Assembly: GCA_020846955.1 (NCBI GenBank)
Contig: JADLCZ010000008.1
Coordinates: forward strand, 1-20,338
Direction of reading: 5' to 3'
DNA: 20,338 nucleotides
Origin: Candidatus Nomurabacteria bacterium
Lineage (GTDB): Bacteria; Patescibacteriota; Minisyncoccia; Phycocordibacterales; UBA9973
Part shown: positions 13,379-18,886 of the stretch, piece by piece
Layout: each line of letters starts with the position of its first letter
How positions within the stretch are numbered: position 1 is the stretch's first letter
Notes under the pieces: model-generated
Told to the model about the DNA's origin: nothing
Databases searched by the model: none
What the model saw: the letters and a program-made list of their open reading frames with translations, nothing else
Program-made: the position numbers and the translations under genes

Positions 13379-14935
13379 TTATTTTAAGCCCTTGATCCCA
13401 CCATCGACGGTATAAAGAATTTCGTACGATACTACAAACTCTTTCATTTTTTCAATATCACGATAATATTCACGATCCTCTGTAATTTCAGGAACCTTGG
13501 ATCGAATAATATTAAGAGCAACTCGCCCTGCTTTTGAGGGATTAAATAATTTTTTTACTTCATACGCTTGTGCTGCCGCAAAAAATTCAATCGCAATTAC
13601 ATATTGTGCATTTTTAATAATTTGCATGCATTTTTGAGCTGCAATAGAACCCATCGAAACGTGATCCTCTTGGTTAGCAGAAACAGGTATGCTATCCACT
13701 GTTGCGGGGTGAGCGAGAATTTTGTTTTCAGAAACCAGAGCCGCTTGTGAATACTGCGCGACCATTAATCCGCTATTGAGTCCTTTGTCTTCTTCCTTGC
13801 CTTGTACAAGAAATGCTGGCATCCCACCTGAAAGTACCGGATCCAAAAGATTATTTGTCCTACGCTCAGAAATATTTGCAATCTCACTCATTGCAATCCC
13901 GAGCGCATCCATTGCTATACCTACAGGCTCTCCGTGAAAATTTCCTCCAGTAAGACATATTTCTTCCTCCGTAAAATATAGAGGGTTATCTGCGCAGGAA
14001 TTTATTTCAATTTCAACTTGTTGTTTCGCAAAATCGAGAGTATCACGACATGCTCCTACAACTTGTGGGGTGCAGCGCAAACTATATGCATTCTGAACAT
14101 TTTGTTTTGGTTGTTTTAAAATTTCGCTACCCTCAAGAAGTAACCGGATATTAGAGGCACTATCATTTTGGCCCTTAAACGGGCGAAGAGCGTGGTAACG
14201 AGCATCATATGCAAGTTCAACACAATTGAGTGCATCTATTGTCATTGCCGCTGATATTTCAGAGTTGCGAATCAAGCGCTCACCTTCATAAATATCAAAA
14301 CATGCATATGATGTAGTAAATTGTGTACCATTTATAAGGGCCAAACCTTCTCTGTACATTAGCTTGACTGGTTTGATCCCAGCTTTTTCCATTGCTACTT
14401 TTCCTTCATATAAATTTCCTTTATAAAAAGCTTGCCCTTCACCAAATACTACAAGGCCCATTTGTGAAAGAGGGGCAAGATCTCCACTTGTACCAACAGA
14501 ACCTTTTTCGCAAATAAAAGGAACAATTCCTTTATTGAGCATTTCACACATTGTCTCCATAATAATTGGACGAATTCCAGAATAACCCTTTGCAAAAACA
14601 TTCATCCTAAGGAGTATGCATGAGCGTGCTATTTCTTCATTTACTGGATCACCGACCCCGGATGCGTGCGCCCGCACCATCCGATACGAGAGTTCTATCG
14701 TTTTTTCTTTTGGTAAAACAGAATTACCAAAAGCGCCAACCCCAGTATTGGTACCATACATTACTTTGCCATCAGTAATCATTTTCTCAAGCGTATTCCA
14801 GTTTTTCTCTATACGCTCAATACTTTCTTTCGGAACAACAACTTTTGCACCATAACGAGCAACAGCTACAACTTCCTCTATTGTTAAATTTTCACCTCTA
14901 ATTTCTACTTCTTTTATTTTTGATGCATCATTCAT
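13379..14935 (-). CDS. Aromatic amino acid / histidine ammonia-lyase family enzyme (MIO)
   Basis: This 518-residue protein belongs to the HAL/PAL/TAL and aminomutase family, which removes or shifts the alpha-amino group of His, Phe or Tyr using an autocatalytic MIO cofactor. Active-site motifs are present: Tyr60 (YGTNTGVGAF), His90 (RAHASGVG), Asn202 (LINGTQF), Gln281, Tyr284 and Arg287 (QNAYSLRCTPQ), and ANQEDHVSMG. The MIO triad is Thr-Ser-Gly at 149-151 instead of the usual Ala-Ser-Gly; I recall Thr-Ser-Gly being used by a Pantoea phenylalanine aminomutase, so this need not be inactivating. The conserved His at 90 favours His or Tyr as substrate over Phe. No other hut genes are present. 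It leads a unit with a small membrane protein and a nitrilase-family hydrolase. No clear promoter was found. Confidence 0.88.
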   Translation of the reverse strand: MNDASKIKEVEIRGENLTIEEVVAVARYGAKVVVPKESIERIEKNWNTLEKMITDGKVMYGTNTGVGAFGNSVLPKEKTIELSYRMVRAHASGVGDPVNEEIARSCILLRMNVFAKGYSGIRPIIMETMCEMLNKGIVPFICEKGSVGTSGDLAPLSQMGLVVFGEGQAFYKGNLYEGKVAMEKAGIKPVKLMYREGLALINGTQFTTSYACFDIYEGERLIRNSEISAAMTIDALNCVELAYDARYHALRPFKGQNDSASNIRLLLEGSEILKQPKQNVQNAYSLRCTPQVVGACRDTLDFAKQQVEIEINSCADNPLYFTEEEICLTGGNFHGEPVGIAMDALGIAMSEIANISERRTNNLLDPVLSGGMPAFLVQGKEEDKGLNSGLMVAQYSQAALVSENKILAHPATVDSIPVSANQEDHVSMGSIAAQKCMQIIKNAQYVIAIEFFAAAQAYEVKKLFNPSKAGRVALNIIRSKVPEITEDREYYRDIEKMKEFVVSYEILYTVDGGIKGLK

Positions 14936-14959
14936 ACATTTTTATTTTTAATTAATAAC

Positions 14960-14975
14960 CTTCCTTGCGAGGAAG
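14960..14975. other. Small hairpin in the leader of the lyase gene
   Basis: CTTCCT-TGCG-AGGAAG, a perfect 6-bp stem. On the minus strand it lies about 25 bases before the lyase start and its 3' arm (AGGAAG) resembles a Shine-Dalgarno sequence, though spaced too far from the start. Confidence 0.4.
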
Positions 14976-14982
14976 AATAGTT

Positions 14983-15008
14983 GTTGGAGAATTTTAATTT
15001 TCTCCAAC
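14983..15008 (-). terminator. Hairpin after the small-protein gene pair
   Basis: GTTGGAGAA (14983-14991) pairs with TTCTCCAAC (15000-15008) over 9 bp, AT-rich loop. It follows the TGA at 15018 on the minus strand by about 10 bases. There is no good T-tract, so termination may be partial and the lyase operon could receive read-through. Confidence 0.5.
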
Positions 15009-15017
15009 ACTAATTTT

Positions 15018-15197
15018 TCATCGCAACCTTTCACCAATAAATAGCGGGGCTTTGATTACTAATAATTTAGTTTGCTGTGTTTCAAAGCAGAAACTACAGT
15101 AAGGATTGTGAATTTTTCTTTCACGATCTAGACTCTCCTCCATTCTTGGATAAACAATTTTATGTTTACCATTTGGTGATTTTTTACATTTTTCCAT
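15018..15197 (-). CDS. 59-residue hypothetical protein
   Basis: A basic 59-residue protein starting MEKCKKSPNGKHKIVYPRME and containing a CSFC pair (NPYCSFCFE) that with Cys4 might bind metal. The frame is open further upstream, but that extension overlaps the 84-residue gene before it; starting at ATG 15197 puts the start four bases after that gene's stop (TAA-AAAA-ATG), a typical operon junction. It ends with a TGA, showing that TGA is used as a stop here. No family is recognised. A frame this short could be spurious, though the tight junction supports it. Confidence 0.5.
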   Translation of the reverse strand: MEKCKKSPNGKHKIVYPRMEESLDRERKIHNPYCSFCFETQQTKLLVIKAPLFIGERLR

Positions 15198-15201
15198 TTT
15201 T

Positions 15202-15456
15202 TTAAATTGGGAAATATTCATTCTCAAGCTTCGGTATATCAATCTCTTCGTTTGGATTTTCAAAAAAAATCTTTATTGCAAGATATAGATGCTCCGGTTT
15301 TAAATACCTAGGAATAAATTTAGGTTTCAAAACTTCTTCAGACCTACAGTTAAGCTGTGATAAATAAGATTCAATTTGATTAGAATCTGCCCCAGTCAAC
15401 TCTTTTAATTTCCTAATAAAGCGTGGATCAAATGTATTGGTTAACTCTGTTTTCAT
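15202..15456 (-). CDS. 84-residue hypothetical protein
   Basis: A soluble 84-residue protein, MKTELTNTFDPRFIRKLKEL then TGADSNQIESYLSQLN, ending in an acidic segment (NPNEEIDIPKLENEYFPI). The first 40 residues look like two helices and may form a small helical domain; no family is recognised. It starts after the terminator of the TrpR-like gene and is followed at four bases by the 59-residue gene. A weak -10-like TTAGTT lies 8 bases before the start. Its sequence composition is consistent with a real protein. Confidence 0.6.
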   Translation of the reverse strand: MKTELTNTFDPRFIRKLKELTGADSNQIESYLSQLNCRSEEVLKPKFIPRYLKPEHLYLAIKIFFENPNEEIDIPKLENEYFPI

Positions 15457-15484
15457 ATGTGAAGAACTAATGTTTTGTTTGGAT

Positions 15485-15520
15485 TAAAAAATAACCCCTT
15501 CTCAAAATTGAGAAGGGGTT
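15485..15520 (-). terminator. Terminator of the TrpR/YerC-like gene
   Basis: AACCCCTTCT (15493-15502) pairs with AGAAGGGGTT (15511-15520), and pairing can extend to 13 bp with a 2-base centre. On the minus strand ATTTTTTAATCC follows. Confidence 0.85.
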
Positions 15521-15539
15521 GGTTTCGAGGTAAATACAA

Positions 15540-15911
15540 TTATGTACGCGTCAAAGACAATCCTTTCCCAATTTTGGATGGATTGTGATGATGCAAAGAT
15601 GAATTAGAAATGCGAGATAAAATTAAACGATATCCGCCGAGTGATCCTTTGAGCCATTTGGAGATGCGAGCTATCGTAGTAGAGGAAAGGCCAGTACTTT
15701 CTATAATTGCACTATATTGTGTGTCGGTCGAGAGTAGGCGAGCGGCTTCGAGGCGCTTGGCGAATTCTTCAATCTCGCCTTCGGTCATTAGGTCACGCAA
15801 GAAACGCCTCGTTTCATCTTTGGATTCAAGTGCTAGGACTGCGTTGAGTAACTGATTGTTCACTTTTGAGTCCCAATTGATTTCTTTACTTGTTTTTACT
15901 TCGTTTTCCAT
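15540..15911 (-). CDS. TrpR/YerC/YecD-family regulator
   Basis: This 123-residue protein matches the YerC/YecD branch of the TrpR superfamily, known from Firmicutes and widespread in CPR. The core covers about residues 17-95: NNQLLNAVLALESKDETRRF, LMTEGEIEEFAKRLEAARLL and the helix-turn-helix TQYSAIIESTGLSSTTIARIS. The C-terminal 30 residues are basic and histidine-rich (SSLHHHNPSKIGKG) and probably disordered. The protein is expected to dimerise and bind a short palindrome; whether it senses tryptophan or another ligand is unknown. A perfect CCCACTTT-N8-AAAGTGGG palindrome overlaps its own promoter, which argues for autorepression. It ends in a strong terminator as a single-gene unit, divergent from the structured region before rpsO. 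Confidence 0.82.
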   Translation of the reverse strand: MENEVKTSKEINWDSKVNNQLLNAVLALESKDETRRFLRDLMTEGEIEEFAKRLEAARLLSTDTQYSAIIESTGLSSTTIARISKWLKGSLGGYRLILSRISNSSLHHHNPSKIGKGLSLTRT

Positions 15912-15917
15912 TACCTA

Positions 15918-15941
15918 CCCACTTTATCAAACTAAAGTGGG
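15918..15941. promoter_or_regulatory. Perfect palindrome over the TrpR-like gene's promoter (operator candidate)
   Basis: CCCACTTT (15918-15925), 8 bases, AAAGTGGG (15934-15941). It covers the -10 and most of the spacer and ends about 7 bases before the start codon. Because it lies almost entirely upstream of the expected transcript start it should act as DNA, not as an RNA hairpin. Confidence 0.7.
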
Positions 15942-15949
15942 AAAGTCAA
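15921..15949 (-). promoter_or_regulatory. Promoter of the TrpR-like gene
   Basis: Minus strand TTGACT (15949-15944), 17-bp spacer ending TGA, and TAAAGT (15926-15921). The -10 is weak and ends 9 bases before the start codon. Confidence 0.5.
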
Positions 15950-16076
15950 GCATGCCCCGTCGCATTTTTAATATATTTTAAAAATAAAGAGAAAAAGCTT
16001 ATAAAACACAAGGTTAAAATAGAAAATCCAATTTTGAAAATGCTTCGGGGTAAAGTTATCCACATTCAAGAAGTTC
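15950..16076. other. Gene-free stretch before the palindromic element
   Basis: Together with the following element this makes about 330 bases without a convincing gene between the TrpR-like gene and rpsO. The only thing seen is one perfect DnaA-box-type 9-mer, TTATCCACA, at 16056-16064. A single box is weak evidence for any origin function. Confidence 0.4.
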
Positions 16077-16194
16077 GTTTGGGCACAGAAGTATCAAATT
16101 TTACTCGCTTATCCCTCTACGATTTCTGCCCATTGGCAGAAATCTTCGGCGCGCCCACACCTACTCGTAAAATTTAATACTTCTGTGCCCAAAC
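16077..16194. repeat. 118-bp foldable palindromic element upstream of rpsO
   Basis: The ends are perfect 18-base inverted repeats starting GTTTGGGCACAG (16077-16094 and 16177-16194). After a single mismatch, AAATTTTAC (16096-16104) pairs with GTAAAATTT (16167-16175). Inside is a perfect 10-bp hairpin GATTTCTGCC-CATT-GGCAGAAATC (16121-16144). The flanking single-stranded segments are asymmetric. The rpsO promoter begins 10 bases after it. It may be a non-autonomous mobile element, a structured RNA or a DNA-level signal; it carries no gene I can support. Confidence 0.75.
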
Positions 16195-16203
16195 TCCTAG
16201 ATA

Positions 16204-16232
16204 TTGCAATTTTTTATAATCTGTGCTAATAT
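16204..16232 (+). promoter_or_regulatory. Promoter of rpsO
   Basis: TTGCAA (16204-16209), 17-bp spacer ending TGC, and TAATAT (16227-16232), ending 7 bases before ATG 16240. Predicts a leaderless rpsO transcript, leaving no room for the usual S15 autoregulatory leader. Confidence 0.6.
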
Positions 16233-16239
16233 ATGCACT

Positions 16240-16506
16240 ATGTTAAAAGCAAAGAAAAAGGCAACAATTATAAAGAAAAATCAGATTCACGACAAAGATA
16301 CAGGCAGTCCAGAGGTACAGATTGCAATGATCAGTGTGCGTATTGATGAATTGGCTCTCCACTTGAAGAAACACAAGAAAGACAATCACTCACGCCGTGG
16401 ATTGATCAAGATGGTAGCCGACCGCCGTACACATCTAAAACATTTAGAGAAGTCCGACAAAGCTCGCCACGCAACAATTACAAAAAAATTAAAAGCAGTA
16501 GCATAA
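16240..16506 (+). CDS. rpsO: 30S ribosomal protein S15
   Basis: This 88-residue protein is ribosomal protein S15, a primary binder of the 16S rRNA central domain needed for assembly of the small-subunit platform. The signatures are clear: KNQIHDKDTGSPEVQIA near the N-terminus, HLKKHKKDNHSRRGLIKMV in the middle and RRTHLKHLEKSD toward the end. Length equals the family norm (about 89). The open frame continues 12 codons upstream, but ATG 16240 matches the family start and follows an extended -10 by 7 bases. The stop codon lies inside the stem of a very strong terminator. Unlike in E. coli there is no adjacent pnp; the gene stands alone between two foldable elements. Confidence 0.97.
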   Translation: MLKAKKKATIIKKNQIHDKDTGSPEVQIAMISVRIDELALHLKKHKKDNHSRRGLIKMVADRRTHLKHLEKSDKARHATITKKLKAVA

Positions 16507-16544
16507 AATCAAAACATCTCGATTAGTCGAGATGTTTTGATTTT
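16505..16544 (+). terminator. Terminator of rpsO
   Basis: An 18-bp perfect stem (starting AAAATCAAAACATCTCGA) with a TTAG loop at 16523-16526; the 3' arm ends in TTTT. The rpsO stop codon overlaps the left arm. Confidence 0.85.
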
Positions 16545-16548
16545 GGCA

Positions 16549-16624
16549 CCCCGTAGTAGATTTTGACAATGCTTTCTATTCTATGGAAAGCGCGCAAAGC
16601 GCTTTGTCAAAATTCACTACGGGG
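16549..16624. repeat. 76-bp cloverleaf-like palindromic element downstream of rpsO
   Basis: CCCCGTAGT (16549-16557) pairs with ACTACGGGG (16616-16624). After three positions with one mismatch, TTTTGACAA pairs with TTGTCAAAA, giving about 20 paired positions. The interior can form two more hairpins, GCTTTC-N9-GAAAGC and GCGC-AAA-GCGC, making a three-way junction. The right arm contains TTGTCA (16604-16609), which serves as a plausible -35 for the NYN gene. The shape resembles the element upstream of rpsO. Confidence 0.7.
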
Positions 16625-16631
16625 GTATACT
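16604..16631 (+). promoter_or_regulatory. Promoter of the NYN-domain gene
   Basis: TTGTCA (16604-16609), 16-bp spacer and TATACT (16626-16631). The -35 lies within the cloverleaf-like element. The ATG is 45 bases downstream of the -10, so this gene would have a leader; no Shine-Dalgarno sequence is seen in it. Confidence 0.5.
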
Positions 16632-16676
16632 ATTAAAATAAGGGCAAAAAAATATTAGTAAGTAATAGAAATTAAA

Positions 16677-17177
16677 ATGATTATTAAACACAAAGATCAA
16701 AGAGTTGGGGTATTTATAGACACATCGAATCTATATCACAGCGCAAAAAATTTATATAAAAGAAAAGTGAACTTCGGGCAGGTTCTAAAAGACTCTTTGG
16801 CAGATAGGAAGCTTGTGCGCGCCACAGCTTATGTGATATCAAGCGAGGGTGGCGATGAGAAGAACTTTTTCGATGCGCTTATTAAGCTAGGTATAGAAAC
16901 AAAAACAAAAGAATTACAGATTTTTGGCGGTGGGGCGAAAAAGGGGGATTGGGATGTGGGAATTACAGTAGATGTGATCAAAATGTCTTCACGCCTCGAT
17001 GCAGTAGTACTAGTGACTGGTGATGGAGATTTCATACCACTTGTGGAGTACCTCCAAGCACGCCTGATACAGGTAGAAGTCGTATCATTCGATAAATCAA
17101 CATCCATGAAGCTCAAGGAGGTTGCAGACGACTTCTTTGACCTTTCGAAAAATCCTAAAAAGTATTTGATGAGATAA
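16677..17177 (+). CDS. NYN domain protein (LabA/DUF88 family)
   Basis: This 166-residue protein is a PIN-like NYN domain protein of the LabA/DUF88 group, predicted to be a metal-dependent ribonuclease. Conserved acidic residues are present: Asp15 and Asn18 (VGVFIDTSNLYH), Asp91, Asp93 and Asp99 (GDWDVGITVD), and Asp116 and Asp118 (VTGDGDFIPLVEYLQ). The domain fills the whole protein. Members are found in many bacteria, with roles proposed in RNA processing; the target here is unknown. It has its own promoter and ends in a 30-bp perfect palindromic terminator, making a single-gene unit between rpsO and the PfkB gene. Confidence 0.87.
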   Translation: MIIKHKDQRVGVFIDTSNLYHSAKNLYKRKVNFGQVLKDSLADRKLVRATAYVISSEGGDEKNFFDALIKLGIETKTKELQIFGGGAKKGDWDVGITVDVIKMSSRLDAVVLVTGDGDFIPLVEYLQARLIQVEVVSFDKSTSMKLKEVADDFFDLSKNPKKYLMR

Positions 17178-17184
17178 ATATAAT

Positions 17185-17214
17185 AAAAAATTCTCCAAAT
17201 TTGGAGAATTTTTT
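17185..17214. terminator. Terminator of the NYN gene
   Basis: A 30-bp perfect palindrome: AAAAAATTCTCCA, loop AATT, TGGAGAATTTTTT, with T-runs on both strands. Confidence 0.85.
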
Positions 17215-17219
17215 TATGC

Positions 17220-17247
17220 TTGATTTCAGCACAAATAAGGATATAAT
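17220..17247 (+). promoter_or_regulatory. Promoter of the PfkB-family gene
   Basis: TTGATT (17220-17225), 16-bp spacer and TATAAT (17242-17247). The first plausible ATG is at 17269, so a leader of about 15 bases is expected. Confidence 0.6.
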
Positions 17248-17268
17248 GAAGAAAAAACATTGATAATC

Positions 17269-18213
17269 ATGGAAGAAGATGCTAATACTAGTAAAACGAT
17301 TATAGTAGGGCCATCTGTAGCCTTTGAAAGTTATTGGGAAATAAATAGCGAGAATATTCCTTCCCATTACTCAAAAATAAAAGCAGATAATTATCAAACG
17401 GAAATTGGTGGATCATCAGCCAATCTAATTGCCGCCTTAATAAATCAGGGTTACCACCCTGATCTTGTACAGTTTGTTGGTCCTGATATGCAAGGAGATT
17501 TTTACTCCCATATCTTAAATGACGTCCCAACAAGATCCGGGATAAGAACAACTACTATACCATGCTTGAAAAGAACTAACGCCTCAAATATTATTCGCGA
17601 GAAGAATGGGGACAAAGTAAGCGAGCATGTATATGAATTCAAAGGAGCAATTGTAACAAGCATTTTTATGGAAAACAGGGATGTTATTAAAAGTGCATTC
17701 AAAGGGTTTGAATGGAAAATTGCCTCTGGTATCAGGGACAGTAATGAAGAAAAACTGTTCTTGAAGGACAATTTTGGGTCAGACTCAAACAATATTCTGA
17801 TTCCAAAAATTGACCTAATCCAAAATGAGCAATTCAGTTCTGTTGTTTCAATGATGGATGTTATATCCATGAATGAAACTGAATTTAAATCCAGTAAAAT
17901 GCACATCAAAGATTACCACGAATTAGGAGTATCTCTACTTATAATCACGAATAGTGATAAAGGTGGTAGATTTTCATTTCTTGGAAACTCTGAACAGTAT
18001 GAGGCCTATGATAATCATTATTCCGAAATCTACGAAACTGGAGCTGGAGATTGGTTTACAGCCTCGTTGTGTGTTTCACTACTAAATCAAAACATTAAAA
18101 AAATCAGGGAAACTGGTTTTGAAAATGTTAAACAAGCAGTCCTGTATGCATCACGCATTGCAGGAATAAAAGTTGGTATCCAAGGGGCTAGTAATGGTCC
18201 AAGCCATGATTAA
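17269..18213 (+). CDS. PfkB-family carbohydrate kinase
   Basis: This 314-residue protein is a ribokinase/PfkB-type kinase that phosphorylates a sugar or nucleoside with ATP. EIGGSSANLIAALINQGY (about 45-62) is the N-terminal substrate-binding signature; MNETE (about 201-205) is the NxxE metal motif; YETGAGDWFTASLCVSLL contains the catalytic Asp261 and anion-hole glycines. VQFVGPDMQGDFY also matches the family. The substrate cannot be assigned from these motifs. A TTG codon at 17260 would add three residues (start then II), but ATG 17269 is the more likely start. The gene converges on the HAD gene and they share a bidirectional terminator. Confidence 0.85.
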   Translation: MEEDANTSKTIIVGPSVAFESYWEINSENIPSHYSKIKADNYQTEIGGSSANLIAALINQGYHPDLVQFVGPDMQGDFYSHILNDVPTRSGIRTTTIPCLKRTNASNIIREKNGDKVSEHVYEFKGAIVTSIFMENRDVIKSAFKGFEWKIASGIRDSNEEKLFLKDNFGSDSNNILIPKIDLIQNEQFSSVVSMMDVISMNETEFKSSKMHIKDYHELGVSLLIITNSDKGGRFSFLGNSEQYEAYDNHYSEIYETGAGDWFTASLCVSLLNQNIKKIRETGFENVKQAVLYASRIAGIKVGIQGASNGPSHD

Positions 18214-18226
18214 ATAATCTACAATG

Positions 18227-18251
18227 AAAGGAGGAACACAGTTCCTCCTTT
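18227..18251. terminator. Shared terminator of the convergent PfkB and HAD genes
   Basis: AAAGGAGGAAC (18227-18237), loop ACA, GTTCCTCCTTT (18241-18251); 11 perfect pairs. It abuts the HAD stop codon. Confidence 0.8.
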
Positions 18252-18823
18252 TACATGCTCGATTTTATAATATTCAAAATATCTTCTGCCTTTATATTCT
18301 CGTGCCTATGAACAATCTGGAAATGTGGGTACTCAATACTAATTTTATTATTCTCATTTTCTTTGTCGTTTATAAAAATAACTTTATCATTAAAAATTTT
18401 ATCTGTTAAAAAAATCTCTTTTTCATCTGGTGTTATATGTATCTCGTTAAAATGTTTTGCTAAATTTGAACGGTTGATTTTCAAATTTTGGAAATCGTCT
18501 TTGCCTTTCGATAGTAATAGTAAAGTGTGATCTTGAGCTAGATTATTTAGCATCTCAGTAGATTGTGGAAGAACGTATGACGTTAAATCCAAGCTTTCGA
18601 ACCAATCATGAAAATCTTTTGGGATTTCTGTATTATTTAAATTTTGGATAATATTTATATGGTCAGCTAAATTGTAATTACCTGTTTGGATTTTTGTATC
18701 ATGATATGCTTGCCTTGCAAGCCCCTCATCTACTCCATACACAACAAAACGCTCAATAACATCATTATTAAAACGTTTAGTATCAAAAAGTGTATCGTCA
18801 AAGTCAAAAATTATAATAGCCAT
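18251..18823 (-). CDS. HAD-superfamily hydrolase
   Basis: This 190-residue protein is a haloacid dehalogenase-type phosphatase. Motif I is IIIFDFDDTLFDT with nucleophile Asp7 and acid/base Asp9. A helical cap follows (about 20-85). Motif II is LLLLSKGKDDF (Ser). A Lys in the segment before FINDKENEN could serve as motif III, and FINDKENEN is a divergent motif IV. The substrate is unknown. ATG 18823 is preferred over an upstream start because motif I then lies at the N-terminus as usual, and a TGT-TATATT box ends 6 bases upstream. It diverges from the GlmU-like gene across 63 bases that hold both promoters. Confidence 0.8.
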   Translation of the reverse strand: MAIIIFDFDDTLFDTKRFNNDVIERFVVYGVDEGLARQAYHDTKIQTGNYNLADHINIIQNLNNTEIPKDFHDWFESLDLTSYVLPQSTEMLNNLAQDHTLLLLSKGKDDFQNLKINRSNLAKHFNEIHITPDEKEIFLTDKIFNDKVIFINDKENENNKISIEYPHFQIVHRHENIKAEDILNIIKSSM

Positions 18824-18829
18824 ATTAAG

Positions 18830-18835
18830 AATATA
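18830..18835 (-). promoter_or_regulatory. Extended -10 of the HAD gene
   Basis: Minus strand TGT-TATATT, ending 6 bases before the start codon at 18823. Confidence 0.6.
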
Positions 18836-18874
18836 ACACATTTATAGAGCAAAGACAGGCAAGGAAAATTGTGA

Positions 18875-18880
18875 TATATT
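18875..18880 (+). promoter_or_regulatory. Extended -10 of the GlmU-like gene
   Basis: TGA-TATATT, ending 6 bases before ATG 18887; a partial -35 (AAGACA) lies 17 bp upstream. Confidence 0.6.
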
Positions 18881-18886
18881 AGCATT

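Noticed and set aside
15198..15263. N-terminal extension of the 59-residue protein
   Set aside because: It would overlap the 84-residue gene by over 60 bases; ATG 15197 gives a normal four-base operon junction.
15890..16177. A 95-codon plus-strand open frame between the TrpR-like gene and rpsO
   Set aside because: It overlaps the start of the TrpR-like gene, runs through the inverted-repeat element and its hairpin, and has no family resemblance or -10 box near a start.
16549..16624. Possible tRNA because of the 76-base length and cloverleaf-like fold
   Set aside because: The outer stem is about 20 bp, there are only two inner hairpins, and no T-loop or anticodon arm features are present.
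17246..17263. Five-codon mini-frame (MKKKH) before the PfkB gene as a leader peptide
   Set aside because: It overlaps the -10 box and would begin upstream of the expected transcript start.
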